Source of the DNA: CBDCZI01 sp965224495
GTDB taxonomy: Bacteria; Bacteroidota; Bacteroidia; Cytophagales; JAAEPT01
Direction: 5' to 3'
DNA length: 64,000 bases
Assembly (NCBI GenBank): GCA_965224495.1
Contig: CBDCZI010000011.1
Coordinates: 1-64,000 of the forward strand
Positions 18,644-27,580 of this stretch are shown in pieces. A model generated the notes under the pieces. The model did no database searches, was not told the origin of the DNA, and was given only the letters and a program-made list of their open reading frames with translations. The position numbers were made by a program, and so were the translations under genes. Within the stretch, counting starts at the first letter, position 1. Each line of letters opens with the position of its first letter.

Positions 18644-20305
18644 TTACTTGGATAAACTGTAGAAAGCCTTCATAAAAGTCTTGTAAATCAAATGATGCTT
18701 GGTTCCTTTACCTACCTTATCGGTTGACAAACCATTCAAAAACCCTTTTTTCTTGAGCGTAGCCAATAGTTTTTTGTTTTTAGTAATGATATGAATAGGT
18801 GTCCGACGGCTATCCTCGTTTGTTGTATAGAAAAAAGGTTGGTGGTCACCCATTATGATAAACACATCATTTTTATCACCTAACTCCATCAATGTTTTAG
18901 TCAAATAACCAATTTGGTAAAGTTCAGCTTTCAAGTATTCGGAGTGGCTTAATTTCACTTTTAGCTTTCTTGTTTTTGGGTTTTCAACGAGTGTCTGTTG
19001 GGCATCTTTCCACGAATTGTGTGTTTTTATTTGATCAAACGAGCTTCTTAACATTCGGCTAAAAAAGAATGTACTCACAGGTTTCCTTGTTGTAGTTTTT
19101 ACTTTTTTTAAAGCAAAACCATACGCATATTGACCCAAAACAGATGGTCCAAAATTCACCAAATTCCCTTTATAGTTCATTTCACGGCTACCAATCACGT
19201 GTTTAAAGGCATAAAACCTTTTCTCATTATCCCAATGCCCTTCGTGCTGTATCTTGTAATCTATCGCATCAATCAGGTAGTTAGTATAACCAATTCTTTT
19301 GAGGTGATTGCCCCAATGATTGGTATTTAACAGCTTTTTATTCCTATAAAAATAAGAATAAATACCACTATTGGTAAAATCAAATCCATACAACAAAGAA
19401 CCGTAACTCACTTTTGAATTTCCTCCGTTCATAGGAGCTTCAGATAAGGTACTCACACTTCCCCATCCTTGCGAGCGTAATAATTTATCACACGCAAAAA
19501 TCGAATCTTTGTAACTATGAAAATTAGGATTCGTATTCAATACTTCGCCATAAGACTCCAAAATGACAAAATGAATATTGGGTTTATAGGTATTAAATCG
19601 TGCGGAGACTCTTGGTTGTTGACGATTTACCTTTCCTGGATTTACGGCACGTACATACAAAAAAGACTGAAAGGATTTGTATATGTTTTTAGTGAAATCG
19701 ACAGAGAGTGGTATAAATGTGTTTTGAGCTTTCCAGTCAGTACCAAACTTCATATTCAATAAAGTAAACAGTAGTACAACCGCTGTTAATATTTTAGAAA
19801 TACGCTGAGGATAGACCTGAAACAAAAGGTTCCAAAAGATACGAATACCATAAAAGGTAACGTAAATAACGAAGAGGAGGGACAAACCGCCCCATACAAA
19901 CTGACTAAAATTGGTTTCTGCAAACAATAACAGCGTATCAAAGACAACAGCTATATCGTTAAAAAACAACGGAGTTACTTGATAAACCAAACCACTTACC
20001 TGAAAATAGAGTAAATAACCCGCAGAAATTAGGTAGGTCCAAAAGAGTATACGTCGTCCCTTACGTCCTTTAAATTTGTACTTGAAGAATAAAAAGAAAA
20101 TGGATAACAAGGTAAATTCTACAACACCTCGGAAAACATCGTAATTGAACCGATAAAACAATTTATCAAAAAATGAATAGCCCAAATTCAATTCTTCCTG
20201 ATTAACTACCAACACGTCATTGTACGAGGTGATTAGGAAACCTGGGAGAAACAATAAACTATTTAAAACGACTAATAAAAGCCAAAAGGAGAGTTCCTTT
20301 TTCAT
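18644..20305 (-). CDS. LTA synthase-like membrane sulfatase/phosphotransferase
   Basis: 553 residues. About five transmembrane segments occupy residues 1-190, followed by an extracytoplasmic alkaline phosphatase-superfamily domain. In that domain IHFVILESYGE supplies the first metal ligand, and NGGNSKVSYGSLLYG occupies the nucleophile loop with S or N where LtaS enzymes have T. FIIMGDHQPFF supplies D and H ligands. Such proteins modify envelope glycans or lipids with phosphoglycerol or phosphoethanolamine; the substrate here is unknown. It is convergent with the lipoprotein gene. Confidence 0.75.
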   Translation of the reverse strand: MKKELSFWLLLVVLNSLLFLPGFLITSYNDVLVVNQEELNLGYSFFDKLFYRFNYDVFRGVVEFTLLSIFFLFFKYKFKGRKGRRILFWTYLISAGYLLYFQVSGLVYQVTPLFFNDIAVVFDTLLLFAETNFSQFVWGGLSLLFVIYVTFYGIRIFWNLLFQVYPQRISKILTAVVLLFTLLNMKFGTDWKAQNTFIPLSVDFTKNIYKSFQSFLYVRAVNPGKVNRQQPRVSARFNTYKPNIHFVILESYGEVLNTNPNFHSYKDSIFACDKLLRSQGWGSVSTLSEAPMNGGNSKVSYGSLLYGFDFTNSGIYSYFYRNKKLLNTNHWGNHLKRIGYTNYLIDAIDYKIQHEGHWDNEKRFYAFKHVIGSREMNYKGNLVNFGPSVLGQYAYGFALKKVKTTTRKPVSTFFFSRMLRSSFDQIKTHNSWKDAQQTLVENPKTRKLKVKLSHSEYLKAELYQIGYLTKTLMELGDKNDVFIIMGDHQPFFYTTNEDSRRTPIHIITKNKKLLATLKKKGFLNGLSTDKVGKGTKHHLIYKTFMKAFYSLSK

Positions 20306-20365
20306 ATACTTTACTAAACCTTACTTAGCTTTAAGTTATAAAAATTAAATGCTATCTCTAATTTA

Positions 20366-21022
20366 TTACAACGCTATTTTCAAGTAATTAATTTTTATTC
20401 CTTCTTCCAAATAACGCTTTTCGTATGTCGTTTTGATACCAAAGCAGTCTTTTTCGTAAGGTGAATTGTACAAGTCGTCTGTTGCTATCAATGGTTTTAT
20501 TCCCATACCTGCGATTATTTCTAATGCGTAAAGGTACAGTTCGTGGTTGTCTGTCTTTAGATTTACGATTCCTCCATCTATTAAGATACTTTTGTACAAA
20601 GCCAAAAAACGAGGACTAAACAAACGTCGTTTTTCATCTCCATCTAAAGGTCTTGGATCGGGAAAAGTTAACCAAATCTCTTCTACTTCTCCTTTATTGA
20701 AAAACTTTTCTATCAACAAAACCATTGTACGAAGAAATGCCACATTGGTCAATTCTTTTTCTTCCGTTTTCAAAATCCCTTTATAAATACGAGAGCCTTT
20801 GATATCTACTCCGATGAAATTTCTATCAGGAAACAACTCAGCCATTCCGATTGTGTATTCCCCTTTTCCACAACCAATTTCTAAAGTAATTGGGTTGGTG
20901 TTTTTGAACATTATTTTATTCCATTGCCCTTTGATGGTCTCAAATAAGTCTTTTTTATATTCTAAAACGAACTTACAAGCCGTTACATAATCAAAGCGAA
21001 TTTGTTTTTGTCTTCTTCCCAT
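20366..21022 (-). CDS. trmB: tRNA (guanine-N7-)-methyltransferase
   Basis: This enzyme methylates G46 in the tRNA variable loop using S-adenosylmethionine. The protein has 218 residues. The SAM motif is LEIGCGKGEYTIGMA, followed by NFIGVDIKGSRI and the TrmB signature WLTFPDPRPLDGDEKRRL with the catalytic-site aspartate in FPDP. DNHELYLYALE is conserved near the C-terminus. The start overlaps the folC stop by one base. Confidence 0.92.
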   Translation of the reverse strand: MGRRQKQIRFDYVTACKFVLEYKKDLFETIKGQWNKIMFKNTNPITLEIGCGKGEYTIGMAELFPDRNFIGVDIKGSRIYKGILKTEEKELTNVAFLRTMVLLIEKFFNKGEVEEIWLTFPDPRPLDGDEKRRLFSPRFLALYKSILIDGGIVNLKTDNHELYLYALEIIAGMGIKPLIATDDLYNSPYEKDCFGIKTTYEKRYLEEGIKINYLKIAL

Positions 21023-22249
21023 TACAATTCTTCTATTTCTGCTACTACAAAAGTACTACCTCCTACGATGATTAGGTCCTCTTTTGATGCACTTTTTTTT
21101 GCCAAGGTTAATGCCTTGTTTACATCTTTTTCAATAACTCCTGCTAAACCAACAGTTTGTGCTATTTCTTGTAACTTTTTTGATTCCATCGCACGTGGTA
21201 TATTGGCTTGACAAAAATAATATTTCGCCTCTTTAGGTAACAATTTCAATATTTTAGTCACGTCTTTGTCCGATGCCATTCCCCAAATGATATGAATTTC
21301 ATTCTTCGTATAATCCTCTAATCGCTGAGCCAATAACGCCACACCTGCTTCGTTGTGTCCTGTATCACAAAAAACCGTTGGTTCTGTTCCCAATTGTTGC
21401 CAACGTCCTTTTAATTGCCATAACGACATAAAATTCAAGAACGCTTTCTCTAATTCTTTCTTTCCTATCTCATAACCTAATCGTTGCATCTCAACAACAG
21501 CCCAATAAGCAGTTTGTTTATTGATTACCAAATAATTAGCATCTTCTTTACCGACCAAGTTTTCGGGTAATTCGTTTTCAAAAGCCTTTATCAGTAACGC
21601 TTCTTTCTCTTTAGCTACCTTATCAAATACAGTAAAAGATGCCTTCTCATATTCGCCAATAACAATTGGTGTATTGGATTTTATAATACCTGCTTTTTCA
21701 AAAGCAATTTTCTCTACCGTATCTCCCAAAAAATCTTGGTGGTCAAGACTAATATTGGTTATAATGGATAAATCAGGCGCTAATACATTAGTAGAATCAA
21801 AACGACCGCCCAAACCAACTTCTACTACGGCGACATCTATTTTTTGATTTCTGAAATAATCAAAAGCCATTACTACGGTCATTTCAAAAAATGAAGGTTG
21901 TAATTCTTCTAAAATCTTGTCGTATTTTTTAACAAACTCAACAACGGCATCTTCCGGTATTTCTACCGCATTGACTTTTATACGTTCAGTAAATGATTTT
22001 AAGTGGGGGACTGGTATAAAGCCCTACTTTGTACCCTGATTCACTCAATACAGAAGCTAACAAATGTGAAGTTGTTCCTTTTCCATTCGTTCCTCCAACG
22101 TGAATTGCCTTAAAACACTCTTGAGGATTACCCAAAAGAGCCAACAATTTTAAGGTTTTATCTAATTTGTAATTCAGTGCTGTTTTTCCTTCTTTTTGGA
22201 AAACAGGAAGTAACGAAAAGAGGTAATCTACGGTTTCTTGGTAAGTCAA
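21022..22249 (-). pseudogene. folC: Folylpolyglutamate/dihydrofolate synthase, single frameshift
   Basis: The N-terminal frame (start 22249) contains the P-loop VGGTNGKGTTSHLLA and runs to LYTSP. The rest continues in another frame from HLKSFTERIKVN through EVGLGGRFDSTN and the Mur-ligase C-terminal domain (DTGHNEAGV). The shift is explained by one extra G in the run at 22005-22009: with four Gs the reading is YTSPHLKSFTERI, the normal family sequence. Whole length would be about 408 residues, normal for FolC. The enzyme is generally essential, so I read this as a sequence error, though true loss cannot be excluded. Confidence 0.88.
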
Positions 22250-22260
22250 TGTTGTGTTAT

Positions 22261-22629
22261 TTATTGTTCTAATAAATCTTTTATTTCAAGTTTCAGCTTT
22301 GGCAAATGGTTAATTACAATCGACCATATATTTTCATCAGAGACATTATCATAAGCGTGAATCACTTGATTTCTTAAGCCTATAATTGCACGAGCGTCAT
22401 TAATTCTCTCCTCAAAAGAAACTTCCCTACTTATAATTCTATTAACAGCCTCTCCTATAATTTCCAAATTTCGTTCAATAGCCCTCTTCAACATCACATT
22501 AGCTTTATATTCAAAAAAGTTATACTCTTTTTCAGGAAAGAAACTATCAATTTCTTCTATTGCTAATTTTATATCAAAAGGCCATTTCTCAATTCTTTCG
22601 TCCATAGATAAATTCTTTTGTTCTATCAA
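22261..22629 (-). CDS. hepT: HepT-like ribonuclease toxin (HEPN domain)
   Basis: 122 residues, all helical. The HEPN RNase motif R-x4-H-x-Y is visible as RNQVIHAYDNV near residue 89. The motif is known to bind and cut RNA, and the tyrosine is the site AMPylated by MntA antitoxins. An internal ATG at 22608 (MDERIEKWPF) may be the true start. The gene overlaps the preceding mntA-like gene by 41 bases, which implies coupled translation with antitoxin made first. It lies just 11 bases before folC. Confidence 0.88.
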   Translation of the reverse strand: MIEQKNLSMDERIEKWPFDIKLAIEEIDSFFPEKEYNFFEYKANVMLKRAIERNLEIIGEAVNRIISREVSFEERINDARAIIGLRNQVIHAYDNVSDENIWSIVINHLPKLKLEIKDLLEQ

Positions 22630-22897
22630 TTGAACGTATTAAAATAGGGTTTATTAATGCTTCGGCCTCAACTAAATCGACCTTTCTTTCAAATAGATTT
22701 TCTAATTTTTCTTTTAGGTCAATATAATTAGTGAAGTATAGAGCTAAATCAAATTGATTAAAAGTCACTAATAAATCCACATCACTCTCTACTGAAAAGT
22801 TAGCATTGTTTACCGAGCCAAAAGCAAATAATGTTTTGACTTGGTGAGACGAACAAATCTTTTTTATCTCTTTTTTATAGTTATGCAGGTACTTCAT
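22589..22897 (-). CDS. mntA: MntA-like minimal nucleotidyltransferase antitoxin
   Basis: 102 residues with the nucleotidyltransferase signature G-S-x10-D-x-D: GSVNNANFSVESDVD near residues 27-41. Proteins of this type AMPylate the HepT tyrosine and so silence it. It is immediately upstream of, and overlapping, the hepT-like gene. The two form a complete type VII toxin-antitoxin module inside a chain of housekeeping and envelope genes. The symbol follows the HepT/MntA nomenclature and is not the manganese transporter gene. Confidence 0.88.
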   Translation of the reverse strand: MKYLHNYKKEIKKICSSHQVKTLFAFGSVNNANFSVESDVDLLVTFNQFDLALYFTNYIDLKEKLENLFERKVDLVEAEALINPILIRSIDRTKEFIYGRKN

Positions 22898-22956
22898 TAG
22901 TCTTGTTATACGGAAAAAACTTATATAAAACCTAAAATCATTTCACTAACAACAAA

Positions 22957-23787
22957 TCAATGCCCTTTAAACTCGAAGCGGAAAGTTGCTTTATTTCTTG
23001 ATTTTGGAGCAAAAGAACCATCTGTTTGGGTGATTTTCATATCTTTTTCCAAACTTCTTGTTATTTCTTTAAGGTGAGTATTAAAGAAATTCAAATCCCC
23101 TCTAACACGTTTGATAGAACCAGGTATTACTTCTCCCGAACGGTTAAACTCAACAGATATTGTAATTACTCCATCAGCTTTTACCGATGGTTTTGGTTCT
23201 TTTGCTATTCCCCAACCTTTTGGTATTTCAGCCGTACCCAAACCTCCACTTAACAGTTTCTTCTCTGTTGCATTCGGGTCTCCCGCTTCTCCTGCTTTAT
23301 CTCCCGAACCGCCTTTATAATCAGCCACCCCTCCTAAACCTGGTAATTTAGGCTTCGTTTCTACTGGTTTTTTAGGTTCCTTAGTAGGTTCTTTTATTGG
23401 CTCTTTTTCTGGAGTTTTTTTAGGTTCTTCCTTAGTTTCTTTTTTAGGTTCTACATAGTCCTCACTACTCAAAGGATCAGTTTCAGGCTCTACTGTTGGT
23501 TCTTCACTCGGCACTGTTTCAGGCTCAACAACAGGTTCTGTTTCTGGTTCTGTTTGTTTCTCAGGTTCAGTAACCTCTTCTGGTGCATCGAAAGTTTCTT
23601 CTGTTTCTCCTTCGTCTGCTGAAACTGGTCCAAAAGAAATTTGTACCCCTTGCTCTGGGTCAACTGCTGGGTCAGGTGCAGTATAGCACGTTTTAAAAAA
23701 TATTGCTATCAATAAAACCAACACGTGCACTGCTACAGTGGTCAATGCACTTATTCGTTCGTTTTTATTTCCTAGCGTCAGTTCCAT
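22957..23787 (-). CDS. tonB: TonB-like energy transducer
   Basis: 276 residues with one N-terminal transmembrane segment (residues about 14-31), an acidic and proline-rich periplasmic spacer made of repeated EP/TEPE/KEPK units (about 65-150), and a glycine-rich stretch. The C-terminal domain from residue 205 (VITISVEFNRSGEVIPGSIKRVRG) resembles TonB. It would couple the inner-membrane proton motor to an outer-membrane partner. The start overlaps the exbD stop by one base. Confidence 0.82.
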   Translation of the reverse strand: MELTLGNKNERISALTTVAVHVLVLLIAIFFKTCYTAPDPAVDPEQGVQISFGPVSADEGETEETFDAPEEVTEPEKQTEPETEPVVEPETVPSEEPTVEPETDPLSSEDYVEPKKETKEEPKKTPEKEPIKEPTKEPKKPVETKPKLPGLGGVADYKGGSGDKAGEAGDPNATEKKLLSGGLGTAEIPKGWGIAKEPKPSVKADGVITISVEFNRSGEVIPGSIKRVRGDLNFFNTHLKEITRSLEKDMKITQTDGSFAPKSRNKATFRFEFKGH

Positions 23788-24185
23788 TATTTATCCGTTG
23801 CAAAAGATATTTTTTTACCGTATTTCGATGCCAATGTTGCCAATTCGATAGCTGTTCCGTGTGTTACCTCTTTGTCTGCTCTGATAACGATAACATCATT
23901 AAAATCATCACTGGCTACCAACACGGCTAATTCAGCATTTAATTGCTCAAAAGTAACCTGTTGCCCATTGATTTCGTATTTCAAATCTTTAGAAACAGAT
24001 ATTTTAATCTTAGGTAATTGCGAAACATTCTTAGCATCACCTTTCGGTAAATTAACTGGCATTGCCGTTTCGGAGACAAAACTTGAAGTCAACATAAAAA
24101 ATATCAACAACAAAAACACAATATCCGTCATCGACGACATATTAAATGCAGGGTCAACTTTATGTCTGTTATTACTTAAATTCAT
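23787..24185 (-). CDS. exbD: ExbD/TolR proton-channel subunit
   Basis: 132 residues. A single transmembrane helix follows the conserved FNMSSMTDIVFLLLIFFML, where the aspartate in MTDIVF is the proton-carrying residue of ExbD/TolR. A periplasmic domain follows (VIRADKEVTHGTAIELATLASKYG in two overlapping parts). It stands between the ExbB-like and TonB-like genes in one transcription unit. Confidence 0.92.
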   Translation of the reverse strand: MNLSNNRHKVDPAFNMSSMTDIVFLLLIFFMLTSSFVSETAMPVNLPKGDAKNVSQLPKIKISVSKDLKYEINGQQVTFEQLNAELAVLVASDDFNDVIVIRADKEVTHGTAIELATLASKYGKKISFATDK

Positions 24186-24203
24186 AAATAAATCTTTTGA
24201 TTA

Positions 24204-24860
24204 TTACTTATGATGCGGTTCTTGTAACAAATCCATAAATTCTACAGAAGAATATTCCATATTATGAATGATTTTTTCTAATCTCGCTGTCAAATAGTTG
24301 TACGACATATAAGCGATAATACCAACAGTCAGTCCTGCCGCTGTAGTAATCATTGCTTCATAGATACCTCCCGCCAAATCTTTTGGGGAAACTGTTCCTT
24401 CTTGAGTTGCAATAGCGATAAAAGCATTTATCATCCCGATAACTGTTCCTAAGAAACCTAACATCGGCGCCGCTCCGGAGATAGTTGCCATTACAGATAA
24501 GTTTTTACTTAACTTATTGACTTCTATTTTCCCTACATTTTCAACAGCTACTTCTATGTCTTTTAAGGAGTTTCCTACACGAGAAAGTCCTTTTTCTATC
24601 ATTCGAGCAGTTGGTGTATCTGTTTCTGAACAAAATGTTTCTGCTCCTTTCAAATCACCATTAGTAACCATCTCTTTGACCTGCCCCAAAAACTCTACTT
24701 GGTTTTTAGATGCTCTATGCATTGTCAATAAACGTTCAATAAGAATATAAAAGGCTACCAAAGAAAGTAGTCCTAAAACAATCATCAAAAAGCCTCCCTT
24801 TTGAAGCATATCCCACAACCTAATTGTGTCTGCTTGTAATAATATCGTTGCTAATTTCAT
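24204..24860 (-). CDS. exbB: ExbB/TolQ/MotA proton-channel subunit
   Basis: 218 residues with three transmembrane helices: residues about 20-42, 125-147 and 165-187. The signature AAPMLGFLGTVIGMINAF lies in the second helix and ITTAAGLTVGIIAYM in the third, both diagnostic of the TolQ/ExbB family. It starts 2 bases after the HU/SPOR gene and is followed by exbD and tonB, giving a complete ExbB-ExbD-TonB motor. Confidence 0.92.
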   Translation of the reverse strand: MKLATILLQADTIRLWDMLQKGGFLMIVLGLLSLVAFYILIERLLTMHRASKNQVEFLGQVKEMVTNGDLKGAETFCSETDTPTARMIEKGLSRVGNSLKDIEVAVENVGKIEVNKLSKNLSVMATISGAAPMLGFLGTVIGMINAFIAIATQEGTVSPKDLAGGIYEAMITTAAGLTVGIIAYMSYNYLTARLEKIIHNMEYSSVEFMDLLQEPHHK

Positions 24861-24861
24861 T

Positions 24862-25917
24862 CTATATATGTTCTAAAATCCAAAGGTTTTCTCCAAAGTT
24901 TGCTCTCAACTCCTCAATATTTGCTTTCGCAACTTCTTTTGTTGGGAACTTATCTAAAGACACACGGTAATACTCTCCATCGTGAATCACTTCTCCTTTA
25001 TGGTACAATGTGGTGTAGTTACGTGCGTTCTCTTCTGTACTAAAAACGCCAGCAATGATATAAAATTGTGTGTTTGATGCTGAAGCTACATCATTTGCTA
25101 CTCCATCTGTGATTTCTTCACTTACATCTCCAAACTCTTCTGATACGCCTTCTGTTGTTTCAGACAAACTGTTTATAGCTTTTTCCGTTCCGTTTTCAAG
25201 AGCTGATTCTGCTCCTGCTACAATAGCAGTAGTTGTTTCTGAAGCAGAAGTACCTACTGTTTCTGTGGTATCAGGCAATAAACCTGCTTGTTGCATATAC
25301 CCATTTCCTTTTTTTGTAAATAGAAAAATAGACAAGCCTAACATCACCAATACCGCAGGGATAATGACAAATACCTTGTTGCTTTTTTCTTTCTCCTCTT
25401 TTACTTTTTTTGTTTTTTTTACATTTTGAGCAGAAGGTCTTCTCACTTGTGTGTTTTGTGTTGGTCTTGTTTGTTCCATTGTTTCGTTTGGTTCTCGTTG
25501 GATAGGTTTATAGTACAGTTCTGACAGTCCAAAACTTTCATCTAAAAAGTTGACTTCGTCTGATGGCTGAAATTGAATTTTATTTTCTTCGTTACGAATA
25601 AAGCTACCTGCTCCGACTAAGTGGTACACTTCATTTTCTCTAATTTCTTTATTTACAGCAGTAACATAATCGGTAAGCATAGTTAGTGCTTCCTCGTGTT
25701 TAACACCTTCGTTGACCACTAAAAAATTTTGTAACAAGCCGTCATTTAACACCAAGCCTTCGTTGAATGCTATTTTTTTGTGTGGTGGTTTTAAAGCATT
25801 AGTAATTGGGTGTATTTCTGCACCTACATTGTTAGCTAATAAACCTCCAAACAAAGGAATAACAACACAATCGTGCTCAAATAATAAATTAGCTATGGCT
25901 GTTTCTACTTTTATCAT
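24862..25917 (-). CDS. HU-CCDC81 and SPOR domain membrane protein
   Basis: 351 residues. The N-terminal 130 residues match the paired prokaryotic HU-CCDC81 domains of Bacteroidota (LLFEHDCVVIPLFGGLLAN, NALKPPHKKIAFNEGL, VYHLVGAGSF). A basic linker and one transmembrane segment near residues 182-200 (VFVIIPAVLVMLGLSIFLF) lead to a periplasmic linker rich in T, S and E. The C-terminal SPOR domain (FYIIAGVFSTEENARNYTTL) binds denuded septal peptidoglycan in this fold class. It probably links the cytoplasm, possibly nucleoid or division proteins, with the cell wall, in the same unit as the ExbB motor. Confidence 0.85.
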   Translation of the reverse strand: MIKVETAIANLLFEHDCVVIPLFGGLLANNVGAEIHPITNALKPPHKKIAFNEGLVLNDGLLQNFLVVNEGVKHEEALTMLTDYVTAVNKEIRENEVYHLVGAGSFIRNEENKIQFQPSDEVNFLDESFGLSELYYKPIQREPNETMEQTRPTQNTQVRRPSAQNVKKTKKVKEEKEKSNKVFVIIPAVLVMLGLSIFLFTKKGNGYMQQAGLLPDTTETVGTSASETTTAIVAGAESALENGTEKAINSLSETTEGVSEEFGDVSEEITDGVANDVASASNTQFYIIAGVFSTEENARNYTTLYHKGEVIHDGEYYRVSLDKFPTKEVAKANIEELRANFGENLWILEHI

Positions 25918-25919
25918 AA

Positions 25920-27579
25920 TTAAAAAGCGTAGGTTAATCCCATTATAAAGTTAAATTTCTTTGCGTTATAGTTTCTGTATTGTTCGTACGATTTGTTTAA
26001 CAAGTTGTTAAAACTACCAAAAACACTAAACTTTTTGTTCAAGAAATACTCTGCACCGACGTTCAAATCAGCGATAGCATTCAACTTTATGTTCTCAGCA
26101 TTTGTATAATCATACGCATACAGTCCACTAATATAGTAAACATCTGCCGTCAAGTGAAAATTATCTTTGATTTTATATTTACTAATAAACTTTCCTGTGA
26201 ATGCTGGACGATGAAAAGCCTTGCTGTAATTGGGTGTTTTGTAGCTATTGTATTGAGCGATAAGACCAAATTGCACTTTTTTTATCTTAGAAAAATACAA
26301 TTCTGCTTTTGTGCTAAACACACCCGTATTCCCTTCTTCGTAGTTTAGGTTAAACTTAGAAACATCCAAACTATCATTCATAAAGAGGGCTAAATTCTTG
26401 ATATTTTTATACCCGACCGTCAAGTTGTAAGTAAAATACTTTGCCAACTTTCCTTCTGTACCTCCATAAATATTAATTTTTGTGTTTTCATTTCTCAACT
26501 CCAACGCTTTATTCAAATAAGGATTTTGGTCAACCACCCCGTGAAACGACGTTCTTTTCATTCCTCCTTCTACTCCTGCAAATAGACTGATACCACGTTT
26601 TTTACTCACCACATAGTTCGCTCGTAAGACAGGATACAGATGCACTTGCTTGTGGGCGGAGAATATATCATTTTCATAATTAAAATTAAATCCCAATTCG
26701 TATTTATAACGTCCTTCTTTCACTTTCGAATAAAGGGGAGTTACATTCACAAAGTTTCTATTTTGTTTCAAGCTATCATTAGCATATTGCGTAACAAAAA
26801 CTTCGACAGGAGCGATTATTGTCGCTGTAGGTAGGCGGTACGATAAATCAAATCGGGCACCCATTTCCATTTCTTTAGCTGATTTATCATCCTTGATATA
26901 GCCGAAATTTAATTTCGTGTCGTAGTTAAAAACTTTACTCGTGTCGTGTTTTTTAAACCCTATTTTCCCTTCAAAATAATTATACAATTGTTTGATACTA
27001 TCACGAACACCTTTATCACTTTCTGGTAAATTTAACGCTTGGTCATAACCCATAATAATTAAAACGACGACGACTATAATCTACTTCGCCAGACCAAATC
27101 AATTTCTCACCAAATCGTTTACCGTAAGCACGTATATCATTTAAGCTATTGCTTGAGTTTTTCTTATCAACACCACCTTTTGCCGAAGACAAATGGTTGA
27201 AAAACAAACCGTATTGGTAATCTTTGTTACGTTTACTATTGATATGAGCCTCCAAATAAGGCGTGGTATAAATCGGTCCAAAACCTGCTTTTACATAATT
27301 TCCGAGCAAAGGTAACTGAGCCGGATGCTTCACAGGATACATTTTTATTTTCGGGTTTTCATCTGCCAATTTCACGCGAAATTCTTCTGCCGAATACGTC
27401 TGTGGCGTCACTTGTATCTTTCGTTCACGCACATCTGTCGGTGCGTAACCGTAAACACGCTGTGCTGTATCAACTGTTACATCAATATCGTAATAAATTC
27501 TAAACGTATCTTTTACTGGTTCTTGTGCCCAAGCGACAACAAACTGAAAAGCACAAATCAAGGTAATTAACTTCTTCAT
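25920..27579 (-). pseudogene. Outer-membrane beta-barrel protein, single frameshift
   Basis: Read across one shift this is a protein of about 550 residues. It has a signal peptide (MKKLITLICAFQFVVAWAQ), a periplasmic part containing YGYAPTDVRERKIQV, and then amphipathic strands to the C-terminal FNFIMGLTYAF, an aromatic end typical of outer-membrane barrels. The frames meet at 27043-27053: deleting one G from the GGG there gives NYYGYDQALNLPE without a break. I place the start at 27579, one base after the TPR gene stop, because an upstream in-frame start lies inside that gene. It resembles TonB-dependent receptor-like barrels but I see no plug domain. Confidence 0.75.
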
Positions 27580-27580
27580 C

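Noticed and set aside
22005..22009. Phase variation of folC by a G-run
   Set aside because: A run of five is too short for efficient slippage and the gene is generally essential.
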